The notes under the pieces are model-generated. The model did no database searches. It had not been told where the DNA came from and saw nothing but the letters and a program-made list of their open reading frames with translations. A stretch of 64,000 nucleotides of DNA. Source: Planosporangium thailandense. GTDB taxonomy: Bacteria; Actinomycetota; Actinomycetes; Mycobacteriales; Micromonosporaceae. Both the position numbers and the translations under genes were made by a program. Shown piece after piece: positions 25,294-33,740 of the stretch; within the stretch, counting starts at the first letter, position 1; the number at the start of each line of letters is the position of its first letter. The stretch spans positions 372,001-436,000 of the forward strand of contig NZ_JAATVY010000001.1 in assembly GCF_011947195.1 (NCBI RefSeq). The letters run 5' to 3'.

Positions 25294-25374
25294 CCATATC
25301 GCTTCGCCTATTTGGATGGAAGTTCGACCCAAACGATTGTTAGGCCAAAAAGTTACGGGTTGCAGGATGATCGG

Positions 25375-26877
25375 GTGGCAATCGAGGCATCCCGGTCCGT
25401 CGAGCATCCGAAGTGGTGGTCCCAGTTCCTCCTCGGCGGGGCGTGCGCCCTGCTCGGGTACTACGTGCTCCTGACCTTCGGCGCGTCGTCACTGGTCCAG
25501 GACCTGGTATCCATGCTGTTCCCGGTCGCGGCGACCGCCGCCATCGTCGTGGGCGTCCGGATGCACCGACCGGCCGGTCGGACCCCCTGGTACCTGCTGG
25601 CCGCCGGGCAGGGCATGAACCTCGTCGGCGACCTCATCGGCACCATCTACCGCAACGTGTTCCATACCGACCCGTACCCGAGTATCGGGGACGTCGCGTA
25701 CCTGGTCGCGTACCCGCTCCAAATGATGTCGTTGGTGATGTTCGTCCGGCGGCGTACGCCCGACTCGAACTCTCCGGCGCTCGTCGACGCCAGCATGCTG
25801 GCGCTGCCCCTGGGGCTGGTGTGGTGGCTGTACGTGATTCGCCCGATGACCCAGGGTGACGGCAGCGTTGCTGAGCGGGCGGTTTCGGTGGCCTATCCGA
25901 TCATGGACATTCTCCTGCTCGCCGTCGCGCTGCGGCTGGCTGTCGGGGTGGGAGCGCGGACCAGGGCCTTCTGGTTGCTGGTCGGCAACCTCGTCACGGT
26001 GCTGCTGGGCGACATGGTCTACGGCATGCTGACGGCCCGGAACCTCTACGACCGCTACGCGTCCTGGGTGGACTGGACGTTCCTGGTGGCGTACGTGCTG
26101 GTCGGGGCCGCCGCGCTGCACCCGTCGATGTCGTCGCTGGACCGGCGGGCCGCCGTGGTGGTACGGGGCGCCAGCCGCTCCCGGCTCGTGGTGCTCACCC
26201 TGGCCGGCCTGTTTCCGCTACTGCTGCTCGTGGTCCGCTACGTCGTGGGTGGCGGGTCCGGCCTCGGGATACCCGAGGTCTCCCTCGTGACCGGCGCGCT
26301 CTTCGTGCTCATGGTCGTCCGGATGAGTCGTCTCGGCGACGTCCGCGAGCGGCTGGCGATCCACGACGGCCTGACCGGCGCGTACAGCCGGCAGTTCCTG
26401 GACGAGACGTTCCGCACAGAGTTCATGCGGGCCCGCAACGCCCGCAACGACCTGGCCTTCCTGCTCGTCGACGTGGACAACTTCCTGCTCGTCAACGAGA
26501 TGTACGGCAACGTGGCCGGCGACATCCTGCTCGCCGAGGTGGCGGCCCGGCTGCACCGCGTACTGCGCCCCGGCGACGTGATGGCCCGGGAGAGCGCGGA
26601 CCGGTTCATGGTGCTCATGCCGGCGATCGACGGCCGGGAGGCGCTGCTGGTCGCCGAGCGGTTGCGGTCGGTGATCAGCGACGACCGGGTCGAGGTCGGT
26701 GAGGGTGGGTCGGTACGGGTGACCGTCTCCGTCGGCGTGGCCATGCTCTCGCGTGACGGCGACACGCCCCAGGCGCTGATGCGCTCCGCCGACCAGGCGC
26801 TCTACGTGGCGAAGCGGGCCGGCCGCAACCGCACGTACACCACGTACGGGCCGGTGAACATCCACGCCTTCTCGTGA
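25375..26877 (+). CDS. Membrane protein with degenerate GGDEF domain
   Basis: About 500 residues. The first 310 contain eight or nine predicted membrane helices (WWSQFLLGGACALLGYYVLL onward). The last 160 are a GGDEF domain by overall pattern: HDGLTGAYSRQFLDE, LLVDVDNFLLVNEMYGNVAGD, a final VTVSVGVAML and ADQALYVAKRAGRNR. The active-site loop that should read GGDEF is instead ESADR (406-410), so GTP binding and cyclic-di-GMP synthesis are probably lost; it may act as a receptor or scaffold. I choose GTG 25375; TTG 25360 is in frame. No EAL domain or RxxD inhibitory site is obvious. Confidence 0.82.
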   Translation: MAIEASRSVEHPKWWSQFLLGGACALLGYYVLLTFGASSLVQDLVSMLFPVAATAAIVVGVRMHRPAGRTPWYLLAAGQGMNLVGDLIGTIYRNVFHTDPYPSIGDVAYLVAYPLQMMSLVMFVRRRTPDSNSPALVDASMLALPLGLVWWLYVIRPMTQGDGSVAERAVSVAYPIMDILLLAVALRLAVGVGARTRAFWLLVGNLVTVLLGDMVYGMLTARNLYDRYASWVDWTFLVAYVLVGAAALHPSMSSLDRRAAVVVRGASRSRLVVLTLAGLFPLLLLVVRYVVGGGSGLGIPEVSLVTGALFVLMVVRMSRLGDVRERLAIHDGLTGAYSRQFLDETFRTEFMRARNARNDLAFLLVDVDNFLLVNEMYGNVAGDILLAEVAARLHRVLRPGDVMARESADRFMVLMPAIDGREALLVAERLRSVISDDRVEVGEGGSVRVTVSVGVAMLSRDGDTPQALMRSADQALYVAKRAGRNRTYTTYGPVNIHAFS

Positions 26878-26893
26878 ACATCCACGCCTTCTC
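26854..26893 (+). repeat. 20-bp exact tandem duplication across a stop codon
   Basis: GTGAACATCCACGCCTTCTC occurs at 26854-26873 and again at 26874-26893. The first copy encodes the last residues of the GGDEF-type protein; its TGA (26875-26877) is formed at the junction. Removing one copy would leave the protein unchanged. Confidence 0.9.
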
Positions 26894-26923
26894 GTGATCG
26901 TCCCGGCGCCGGCGGTGCACGTC

Positions 26924-28144
26924 TCACCAGGTGACGGGCAGCGCCTCGAGGCTGCGCACGACCATGCCGGGCTTGAACCGCAGCGCGGATTCGGGCACCG
27001 CCAGGCGCAGGTCGGGTAGCCGGCGCAGCAGGCCCCGCAGCGCCTCCTGCAGTTCCATCCGGGCCAGCTGGGCGCCCAGGCAGTGGTGCACGCCCGCGCC
27101 GAAGCCGAGGTGTGGGTTGTCGGCACGCGACAGGTCGAGCCGGTTCGGGTCGGCGAACGCGGACGGGTCGCGGTTGGCGGCCGCGAGGACGGGCAGCACC
27201 GCCGAGCCGGCCGGCAGCCGTACGCCGCCCAGCTCCACCTCCTCGGTGGTGATGCGGGGAAGGCTCGCGCCGCCGTCCCCGAGCTGGACGTACCGCATCA
27301 GCTCCTCGACCGCCCGCGGGATCGCGTCGGGGTCGGCGCGGAGCTGGTCCCACTCCACGCGATCCCGCAGCAGGGTGAGCAGGAACATGTTGATCTGATT
27401 GGCGGTCGTCTCGTGGCCGGCGATCAGCAGGCCCAGGCACAGGTTGACCAGCTCACGTTCGGAGAGCCGGTCCTCGTCGTCCCGGGCCGCGATGAGCGCG
27501 GTCATCAGGTCGTCGCCCGGCTCGGCGCGCTTGGCGGTGATCAGGTCCTCGATGTAGCGCGACAGGGCGTCGAACGCGTCCTGCATCACCACCGGGTCCT
27601 GCTGCCAGTCGCCCATCAGCGTGTCCGACCAGGAGTGGAACCGGTGCCGATCGTCGGCCGGCACGCCGAGCAGTTCGCAGATGACCTGCACCGGCAGCGG
27701 CAGCGAGAAGTGCTCGACCAGGTCGACCGGGTGTGGCAGGGCCTGCATCCGGTCGAGCAGCGCGGCCACGATCCCGGCCGCGCGGGGGCGTAGCTCCTCG
27801 ACGCGCCGGACGGTGAACGCGCTCGCCACCAGCCTGCGCAGCCGGGTGTGGGCGGGCGGATCCATGCCGATGATCGAGTCGTCGGCGATCATGAGGCCGA
27901 CCCGCGGCGCATCGGGGCCGCCCGCGGCGGAGCGGCTGAAACGGGGGTCGCGGAGCACCCGACGGACGTCGGCGTGCCGCGTGACCAGCCACGCGGAAGC
28001 GCCGTCGGGCAGCGTCACCGGCGCGACCGGCTGGCTGTCGAGTAGGCGCAGGTACTCCGGCGCCGGGTCGTACAGCGACGGCGGCGAGGGGAAGGGATAC
28101 GGGATCGGCTCGTGCGGTAGGGCTGCTTCGTTTGGCAGGGCCAT
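26924..28144 (-). CDS. Cytochrome P450
   Basis: A 406-residue soluble bacterial P450. The I-helix is LGLLIAGHETTANQI (oxygen-activating AGxETT), the K-helix ExxR is EELMRY, and the haem loop is LGFGAGVHHCLGAQLAR with the Cys thiolate ligand. The N-terminus and SRSAAGGPDAPRVGLMIADDSIIGMDPPAHTRLRRLV look like the CYP105/107 group that modifies secondary metabolites or xenobiotics. No ferredoxin or reductase gene is adjacent, so electrons must come from elsewhere. ATG 28144 follows GGAGGTGCCCC. Confidence 0.93.
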   Translation of the reverse strand: MALPNEAALPHEPIPYPFPSPPSLYDPAPEYLRLLDSQPVAPVTLPDGASAWLVTRHADVRRVLRDPRFSRSAAGGPDAPRVGLMIADDSIIGMDPPAHTRLRRLVASAFTVRRVEELRPRAAGIVAALLDRMQALPHPVDLVEHFSLPLPVQVICELLGVPADDRHRFHSWSDTLMGDWQQDPVVMQDAFDALSRYIEDLITAKRAEPGDDLMTALIAARDDEDRLSERELVNLCLGLLIAGHETTANQINMFLLTLLRDRVEWDQLRADPDAIPRAVEELMRYVQLGDGGASLPRITTEEVELGGVRLPAGSAVLPVLAAANRDPSAFADPNRLDLSRADNPHLGFGAGVHHCLGAQLARMELQEALRGLLRRLPDLRLAVPESALRFKPGMVVRSLEALPVTW

Positions 28145-28277
28145 GGGGCACCTCCGAACACCGGCGGAAACCCGACGGTACCGGCGCGTCCGCGGCGCGG
28201 TCGACGGTCACGCCGCCCGCCTGCGCAATCGGGCAGCGCCGTGGCGGATGTCAGTCGCGACGTACCCTCTTGTCATT

Positions 28278-28958
28278 GTGACTACCAGTGAACGCTTGCC
28301 GCACATCCGCACCTTCCACCCCCGCCGCGGTCGGATGGGTGACCGGCACCGCGACGCGCTGGACCGGCTCCTGCCGGTGTACGGGGTGCCCGTCACTCGG
28401 CAGCCCCTCGACCTCGACGCCCTCTTCGGGCGCCGCCTGCCGGTCGTACTGGAGATCGGGTCGGGGATGGGTGAGGCGACCGCCGACATGGCGGCCGCCG
28501 ACCCGGAGCGTGGGTACCTCGCCGTCGACGTACACACCCCCGGCGTCGCCAACCTGCTCGCCCTCGTCGAGGAGCGCGGGCTCACCAACGTCCGGATCGC
28601 CCTCGGTGATGCCCTGGAGGTCGTGGACCACCAGCTTGCGCCGCGGACCGTCGACGCCATCCACGTCTTCTTCCCCGACCCGTGGCCGAAGGCGCGCCAC
28701 CACAAGCGGCGGCTGATCCAGCCGCGGCACGTCGCGCTGCTGCGTTCGCGGCTGGTACCGGGCGGCACGCTGCACTGCGCGACCGACTCGGCCGACTACG
28801 CGGCGGCGATGCTGGAGACGCTGAGCGGTGATCCGGAGCTGGGGAACGCCTACGACGACTATGCGCCCCGACCGGGGTACCGGCCGCTGACGAAGTTCGA
28901 GCAGCGCGGGGTGGACGCCGGTCGGGACGTCTTCGACCTGATCTTCACCCGCCGCTGA
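28278..28958 (+). CDS. trmB: tRNA (guanine-N7-)-methyltransferase
   Basis: Methylates G46 in the variable loop of tRNA using S-adenosylmethionine. The 226-residue protein has the SAM motif PVVLEIGSGMGEATADMA, the conserved VDVHTPGVANLLALVEERGLTNVRI, the substrate loop HVFFPDPWPKARHHKRRL and the C-terminal TKFEQRG that contacts tRNA. I choose GTG 28278 (TACCCT lies ten bases upstream, suggesting a leaderless transcript); ATG 28248 is in frame. A palindromic repeat element begins right after its stop. Confidence 0.92.
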   Translation: MTTSERLPHIRTFHPRRGRMGDRHRDALDRLLPVYGVPVTRQPLDLDALFGRRLPVVLEIGSGMGEATADMAAADPERGYLAVDVHTPGVANLLALVEERGLTNVRIALGDALEVVDHQLAPRTVDAIHVFFPDPWPKARHHKRRLIQPRHVALLRSRLVPGGTLHCATDSADYAAAMLETLSGDPELGNAYDDYAPRPGYRPLTKFEQRGVDAGRDVFDLIFTRR

Positions 28959-29047
28959 AAGATCCGCAAGATCCGCAAGATCCGCGCAAGGCGTCACATA
29001 TTGCTGCTATCCGAGCCGTGGAGGCAACAATGTGTGCAACATTGCGC
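28959..29047. repeat. Palindromic repeat element, copy A, with 9-bp tandem tail
   Basis: Three tandem copies of AAGATCCGC (28959-28985) begin on the base after the trmB stop and lead into an imperfect hairpin with GCGCAA (28984-28989) and TTGCGC (29042-29047) ends. The inner arms (GTCACATATTGC against GCAACAATGTGTGC) are diverged, and the loop has TATCCGAGCCG, shared with copy C. On the minus strand the order is hairpin then GCGGATCTT repeats, the same as copy C. Confidence 0.7.
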
Positions 29048-29100
29048 GCGCGGTGATTGCGCGCGCGGTGATTGCGCGCGTCGTGATTGCGCGCGTCGTG
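29041..29100. repeat. Four 15-bp tandem repeats
   Basis: ATTGCGCGCGCGGTG occurs twice (29041-29055, 29056-29070) and ATTGCGCGCGTCGTG twice (29071-29085, 29086-29100). The second pair differs from the first by two bases. It continues from the right arm of the palindromic element. Confidence 0.9.
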
Positions 29101-29113
29101 CCGGTCGCGGGAT

Positions 29114-29137
29114 GCCGCCAGGTGTCCAAGATCGCGG
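29114..29137. repeat. Solo arm related to the hairpin at 46633-46682
   Basis: GCCGCCAGGTGTCCAAGATC here matches CCCGCCAAGTGTTCAAGATC at 46662-46681 at 17 of 20 bases, and CGCGG follows in both. The matching inverted arm is absent. It ends 33 bp before the helicase start codon. Confidence 0.6.
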
Positions 29138-29170
29138 ATTTGGGCGTCGTCGTGGCACGATTGATCGGCC

Positions 29171-31669
29171 ATGACGCTCACTGACCGGCTGCCCCGTAGC
29201 GCCGACCCCGACTCCGTGTTCGAAGCCTTCGCCGGCTGGGCCGCCGACCAGGGCCTCGCCCTGTACCCCCACCAGGAAGAGGCGCTCATCGAGATCGTCT
29301 CCGGCGCCAACGTCATCCTGGGCACGCCGACCGGGTCGGGCAAGAGCCTCGTCGCCGCCGGCGCGCACTTCGCCGCCCTGGCCGACGACCGCACCACCTT
29401 CTACACCGCGCCGATCAAGGCGCTGGTGTCGGAGAAGTTCTTCGCCCTGTGCGACATGTTCGGCCCGTCCAACGTCGGCATGCTGACCGGCGACGCCAGC
29501 GTCAACGAGGACGCGCCGATCATCTGCTGCACGGCGGAGATCCTGGCCAACATCGCGCTGCGGGACGGCGCCGAGGCCGACGTCGGCCAGGTGATCATGG
29601 ACGAGTTCCACTTCTACGCCGACCCGGACCGCGGCTGGGCGTGGCAGGTGCCTCTGATCGAGCTGCCCCAGGCCCAGTTCATTCTGATGTCGGCGACGCT
29701 CGGCGACGTCGGCTTCTTCGAAAAGGATCTCACCCGGCGCACTGGCCGGCCCACCGCCGTGGTCACGGGCGCCGAGCGCCCGGTGCCGCTGATGTTCTCG
29801 TACGCGACCACCCCGCTGCACGAGACCCTCGAGGAACTGCTCTCCACCCACCAGGCCCCGGTCTATGTGGTGCACTTCACCCAGGCGGCGGCGCTGGAGC
29901 GGGCGCAGGCCCTGACGAGCGTCAACGTCTGTACCCGGGCCGAGAAGGACGCCATCGCCGACGCGATCGGCAACTTCCGCTTCACCGCCGGCTTCGGCAA
30001 GGTCCTGTCCCGGCTGGTACGCCACGGCATCGGCGTCCACCACGCCGGCATGCTCCCCAAGTACCGCCGGCTGGTGGAGACCCTCGCCCAGGCCGGGCTG
30101 CTGAAGGTCATCTGCGGCACGGACACCCTCGGGGTCGGGATCAACGTGCCGATCCGCACCGTCCTGTTCACCGGACTGTCCAAGTTCGACGGTACGAAGA
30201 CGCGGCTGTTGCAGGCGCGCGAGTTCCACCAGATCGCCGGCCGCGCCGGCCGGGCCGGATACGACACCATGGGCTACGTGGTCGTGCAGGCGCCCGAGCA
30301 CGTCATCGAAAACGAGAAGGCCCTCGCGAAGGCCGGCGACGACCCGAAGAAGCGGCGCAAGGTCGTGAAGAAGAAGCCGCCGGAGGGCTCGATCGGCTGG
30401 GGCAAGCCGACCTTCGAGCGCCTCGTCACGGCCGAGCCCGAGCCGTTGAAGTCCAGCTTCGCGGTCAGCCACGCCATGCTGCTCAACGTCGTCGGCCGGG
30501 CCAACGTCAACGGTGGCGGCGACGCCTTTAGCGCGATGCGCCACCTGCTCGAGGACAACCACGAGGAGCGCCCGGCCCAGCGCCGCCACATCCGGCGGGC
30601 GATCGCGATCTACCGCGCGCTGCTCGCCGCCGGTGTGGTGGAATCGGTCGACGGGAAGGTGCGGCTGACCGACGACCTCCAGTTCAACTTCGCGCTCAAC
30701 CAGCCGCTGTCGCCGTTCGCGCTGGCCGCCATCGAACTGCTCGACCGTGAGTCCCCGACGTACGCCCTCGATGTCCTGTCCGTCGTCGAGTCCACCCTGG
30801 ACGACCCGCGCCAGGTGCTGTCGGCACAGCAGTTCAAGGCGCGCGGCGAAGCGGTCGCGGCCATGAAGGCCGAGGGCATCGAGTACGAGGCGCGGGTCGA
30901 GCTGCTCGAAGACGTCACCTACCCCAAGCCGCTCGCCGAACTGCTCGACGCGGCGTACGACATGTACCGGCGGGGCCATCCCTGGGTCGCCGACCACGAG
31001 CTGGCGCCCAAGTCGGTCGCGCGCGACATGTACGAGCGGGCGATGACCTTCGCCGAGTACGTCAGCTTCTACGGGCTGTCCCGATCCGAGGGCCTCGTCC
31101 TGCGCTACCTCGCCGACGCGTACAAGGCGCTGCGGCAGACCGTGCCCGACGACGCCAAGACCGAGGAGCTCGTCGACCTCGAGGAGTGGCTCGGCGAGCT
31201 GGTGCGGCAGGTCGACTCCAGCCTGATCGACGAGTGGGAGCGGCTGCGCAACCCGACCGACGACCCGGCCGCCGTCGTCGCGGCCCTCGAGCCACCGGCG
31301 GTGACCCGCAACCTCAGGGCTTTCCGGGTACTGGTCCGCAACGCGCTGTTCCGCCGGGTCGAGCTGGCCGCGCTGCGCCGCTACGACGAGCTCGGCGAGC
31401 TCGACGGCGAGGACGGCTGGGACGCCGCGGCGTGGGAGGCCGCGCTGGAGCCGTACTTCGACGAGTACGACGACATCGGCACCGGGCCCGAGGCCCGTGG
31501 CCCGGCGCTGCTCGTGATCGACCAGCAGCGCGACCGCTGGGTCGTACGCCAGATCTTCGACGACCCCGCCGAAGACCACGACTGGGGGATCGGCGCCGAG
31601 GTCGACCTGGCGGCGTCGGACGAGGCCGGCGCGGCGGTGGTACGGGTGACGCACGTCGGGCCGGTCTAA
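29171..31669 (+). CDS. DEAD/DEAH-box Ski2-like helicase with DUF3516-type C-terminus
   Basis: An 832-residue superfamily 2 helicase: motif I GTPTGSGKS, Ia TAPIKALVSEKF, II DEFH (IMDEFHFYAD), III MSATL, IV VYVVHFTQAAALE, V GTDTLGVGINVPIRTV and VI QIAGRAGRAGYD. After the RecA-like domains come winged-helix and ratchet-like segments and a long C-terminal region (about 450-832) that matches DUF3516 as found in actinomycete proteins. The DEFH box, rather than DEAH, is a feature of this subfamily. It likely unwinds RNA or structured nucleic acids; exact substrate unknown. Confidence 0.9.
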   Translation: MTLTDRLPRSADPDSVFEAFAGWAADQGLALYPHQEEALIEIVSGANVILGTPTGSGKSLVAAGAHFAALADDRTTFYTAPIKALVSEKFFALCDMFGPSNVGMLTGDASVNEDAPIICCTAEILANIALRDGAEADVGQVIMDEFHFYADPDRGWAWQVPLIELPQAQFILMSATLGDVGFFEKDLTRRTGRPTAVVTGAERPVPLMFSYATTPLHETLEELLSTHQAPVYVVHFTQAAALERAQALTSVNVCTRAEKDAIADAIGNFRFTAGFGKVLSRLVRHGIGVHHAGMLPKYRRLVETLAQAGLLKVICGTDTLGVGINVPIRTVLFTGLSKFDGTKTRLLQAREFHQIAGRAGRAGYDTMGYVVVQAPEHVIENEKALAKAGDDPKKRRKVVKKKPPEGSIGWGKPTFERLVTAEPEPLKSSFAVSHAMLLNVVGRANVNGGGDAFSAMRHLLEDNHEERPAQRRHIRRAIAIYRALLAAGVVESVDGKVRLTDDLQFNFALNQPLSPFALAAIELLDRESPTYALDVLSVVESTLDDPRQVLSAQQFKARGEAVAAMKAEGIEYEARVELLEDVTYPKPLAELLDAAYDMYRRGHPWVADHELAPKSVARDMYERAMTFAEYVSFYGLSRSEGLVLRYLADAYKALRQTVPDDAKTEELVDLEEWLGELVRQVDSSLIDEWERLRNPTDDPAAVVAALEPPAVTRNLRAFRVLVRNALFRRVELAALRRYDELGELDGEDGWDAAAWEAALEPYFDEYDDIGTGPEARGPALLVIDQQRDRWVVRQIFDDPAEDHDWGIGAEVDLAASDEAGAAVVRVTHVGPV

Positions 31670-31721
31670 GGCGCGGGATAGGCTCGCACGTAGATCACAG
31701 CCGGCTCTCGGGGGAGGAGCC

Positions 31722-32486
31722 ATGCCTGATCGACTGGACGGCACGGCGGCGCTGATCACCGGCGCCTCGAGCGGCATCGGCGAGGCGGCGGCGCGGGCGC
31801 TGGCCGAGCAGGGCGCCGCGGTCGCACTCGTGGCGCGCCGGGCCGAACGGCTGGAGACGCTCGCCACCGAGCTGCGCGACCGCGGCGGGTCGGCCCTCAC
31901 GATCGCCGCCGACGTCGCCGACGAACAGCAGGCCCGCGACGCGGTGGAGCTCACGGTGGCCGAGCTGGGGCGACTGGACACGCTGGTCAACAACGCGGGG
32001 GTGATGCTGCTCGGGCCGGCGGTGCACGCGCCGATCGACGAGTGGCGGCGAATGGTCGACGTCAACCTGCTCGGCCTGCTCTACTGCGCCCACGCCGCGC
32101 TGCCGCACCTGCTCCGGGCGGCCGACGGCGACCCGCGACGGGTCGCCGACCTGGTCAACATCAGCTCGGTGGCCGGCCGGCGCGCGACCCGGGGCAGCGG
32201 GGTCTACAACGCGACCAAGCATGCGGTCGGTGCGTTCAGCGAGGCGCTCCGCCAGGAGGTGACCGCCCGGCACGTACGGGTGTCGCTCGTCGAGCCGGGC
32301 GCGGTCGAGACCGAACTGCTCTCCCACAACCGGCCGGAGATCCTGGCCGAGCTCGACCAGCGGTTCACGGGGCTGGAGCGGCTGCGGTCGGCCGACATCG
32401 CCGACGCCGTCAGCTACATAGTCACCCGCCCCCGGCACGTCGCGGTCAACGAGGTCCTCATCCGCCCCACCGAGCAGGAGGCGTGA
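31722..32486 (+). CDS. Short-chain dehydrogenase/reductase (SDR)
   Basis: A 254-residue classical SDR: TGASSGIGEA (cofactor), NNAG, the catalytic serine in NISSVAGR and Y-x3-K in YNATKHAVGAF, then VEPGAVETEL. RR after the beta-2 strand (LVARRAER) favours NADPH. ATG 31722 follows GGGGGAGGAGCC. Substrate unknown. A small membrane protein gene follows 92 bp on. Confidence 0.92.
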   Translation: MPDRLDGTAALITGASSGIGEAAARALAEQGAAVALVARRAERLETLATELRDRGGSALTIAADVADEQQARDAVELTVAELGRLDTLVNNAGVMLLGPAVHAPIDEWRRMVDVNLLGLLYCAHAALPHLLRAADGDPRRVADLVNISSVAGRRATRGSGVYNATKHAVGAFSEALRQEVTARHVRVSLVEPGAVETELLSHNRPEILAELDQRFTGLERLRSADIADAVSYIVTRPRHVAVNEVLIRPTEQEA

Positions 32487-32578
32487 CCGATCTCAGGGAA
32501 TTTCCTGATGGCGGCGGTTGCGCGGGCGCGTCACGCTGGAGTCGGTGCGTCGGGCCGCCGACGCGAAGTGGAGGATCC

Positions 32579-32824
32579 ATGAACACGGCGCGCTTGCTGG
32601 CCTGGCTCGTCCTGCCGCTGGTCGGGCTGGTGCTGCTCGGCACGCTGGCCGTCTGGCTGTTCAAGGCGCTGCTCGGCCTGGCGTTCTACCTCGTGGTGGG
32701 CGCGCTGGTCGCGGGCGGCGCGGTCTACCTCTACCGGCGGGCGAAGCGGGCAGTCGGGCCGGGCACGCGTAACCGGCGGCGGATCGAGGCGGCCGCGCAG
32801 ACCTACCGGACGCGCGACCGCTGA
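32579..32824 (+). CDS. Small membrane protein, 81 residues
   Basis: Two closely spaced hydrophobic stretches (LLAWLVLPLVGLVLLGTLAVWLFKALLGLAFYLVVGALVAGGAVYLY) precede a basic cytoplasmic tail (RRAKRAVGPGTRNRRRIEAA). The start ATG 32579 follows GGAGG. The 3' end overlaps the convergent kinase-like gene by 22 bp. No family recognised. Confidence 0.7.
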   Translation: MNTARLLAWLVLPLVGLVLLGTLAVWLFKALLGLAFYLVVGALVAGGAVYLYRRAKRAVGPGTRNRRRIEAAAQTYRTRDR

Positions 32825-33384
32825 GGCTCGTCTAGCAGTTCGTACACCCGGTCCAGCGCGGTGTCCCAGGGGCGGACCGGGACGACCGGGTGCCCGTGCC
32901 GCTGCGCCTGCGCCGCCAGCCAGTCGCCGTAGCGCGCGCTCGCCTCCGCCCGGTCCCGCTGTACGCCCGCGTGCGGTTCTCGCTGCCCGTAGTTGCGCAC
33001 CAGTTGCTCCACGTCGGGTTCGTGGACGAATACGGCCCGGACGCCGGCCGGCAGCGGACAGGGGAGCAGATAGTCGCCTTCGACGATGACCGGCGTTCCC
33101 GTCTGTACGTGGTTGTCGATCACCGCCTCGATCGCCGGCCAGAGCGCCCGCGCGATGGCGATCTGAAGCTCGACCACACGTTCGGGGGGAAACGTTGCCG
33201 CCTCCGGGTGGGTACGCCAGTAGTGCAGGAGTGGCTGCTGATCCGGCGTGGTGATCGCTTGAAGCGCCTCGACGAGGTCGTCGACCTCGACGATCGGCGT
33301 GCCGTACCGGCGGGCCAGCGGGTAGCTGAGCGACGTCTTGCCGGTGCCGGAGGCGCCGCCGAGCAGCAGTACCTGCCAGTCCAT
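32803..33384 (-). CDS. P-loop kinase-like protein
   Basis: A 193-residue ATP-binding protein with Walker A GGASGTGKTSLSYPLARRYG and the strand IVEVDDLVEAL in the place where 2-phosphoglycerate kinases and adenylate-kinase-like proteins have their acceptor site. PVIVEGDYLLP and VFVHEP follow. I call it a small-molecule kinase by fold only; substrate unknown. It is followed by none on its strand; the copper operon lies divergent on the other side. Confidence 0.7.
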   Translation of the reverse strand: MDWQVLLLGGASGTGKTSLSYPLARRYGTPIVEVDDLVEALQAITTPDQQPLLHYWRTHPEAATFPPERVVELQIAIARALWPAIEAVIDNHVQTGTPVIVEGDYLLPCPLPAGVRAVFVHEPDVEQLVRNYGQREPHAGVQRDRAEASARYGDWLAAQAQRHGHPVVPVRPWDTALDRVYELLDEPQRSRVR

Positions 33385-33461
33385 CGCCGCCCCTCTCCAA
33401 GATCCTCAAGAGTCTACGTGGTCACGGCGCCGTGAAGTCTGCACGATCACAGGCGACAGGC

Positions 33462-33490
33462 TTGGTGAAGATACCCCCTAGGGGTATGGT
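33462..33490 (+). promoter_or_regulatory. CsoR operator within the copZ promoter
   Basis: ATACCCC-CTA-GGGGTAT (33471-33487) is a perfect palindrome of the C-tract/G-tract type bound by CsoR. It fills the space between TTGGTG (33462-33467) and TATGGT (33485-33490), so bound repressor would block RNA polymerase. Confidence 0.8.
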
Positions 33491-33530
33491 GTAGCTGATT
33501 AACGGACCCTTCCTGGACGAGGAGCGCGCC

Positions 33531-33740
33531 ATGGCGACCACCGCGACGTACACCGTTTCCGGCATGACCTGTGGCCACTGCGTCAACGCGGTGACGTCGG
33601 AGATCAGCCAGCTCGACGGGGTCACCGATGTCAACGTCGACCTGTCCACCGGCGCCGTCACCGTGACCAGTGACGCGCCGCTCGACGACGCCGCCGTGGC
33701 GGCAGCGGTCGACGAGGCCGGGTACGAGGTCGTGAAGTGA
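33531..33740 (+). CDS. copZ: Copper chaperone, heavy-metal-associated domain
   Basis: A 69-residue HMA-domain protein, with Cu(I) ligands C14 and C17 in GMTCGHC. It carries Cu(I) in the cytoplasm to the CopA ATPase. The length is exactly one ferredoxin-like domain. First gene of the copper operon; its stop overlaps the next gene's GTG. Expression is predicted to be released from CsoR when copper rises. Confidence 0.93.
   Translation: MATTATYTVSGMTCGHCVNAVTSEISQLDGVTDVNVDLSTGAVTVTSDAPLDDAAVAAAVDEAGYEVVK

Noticed and set aside
25375..26877. Active diguanylate cyclase
   Set aside because: The GGDEF motif is replaced by ESADR, so activity should not be assumed.
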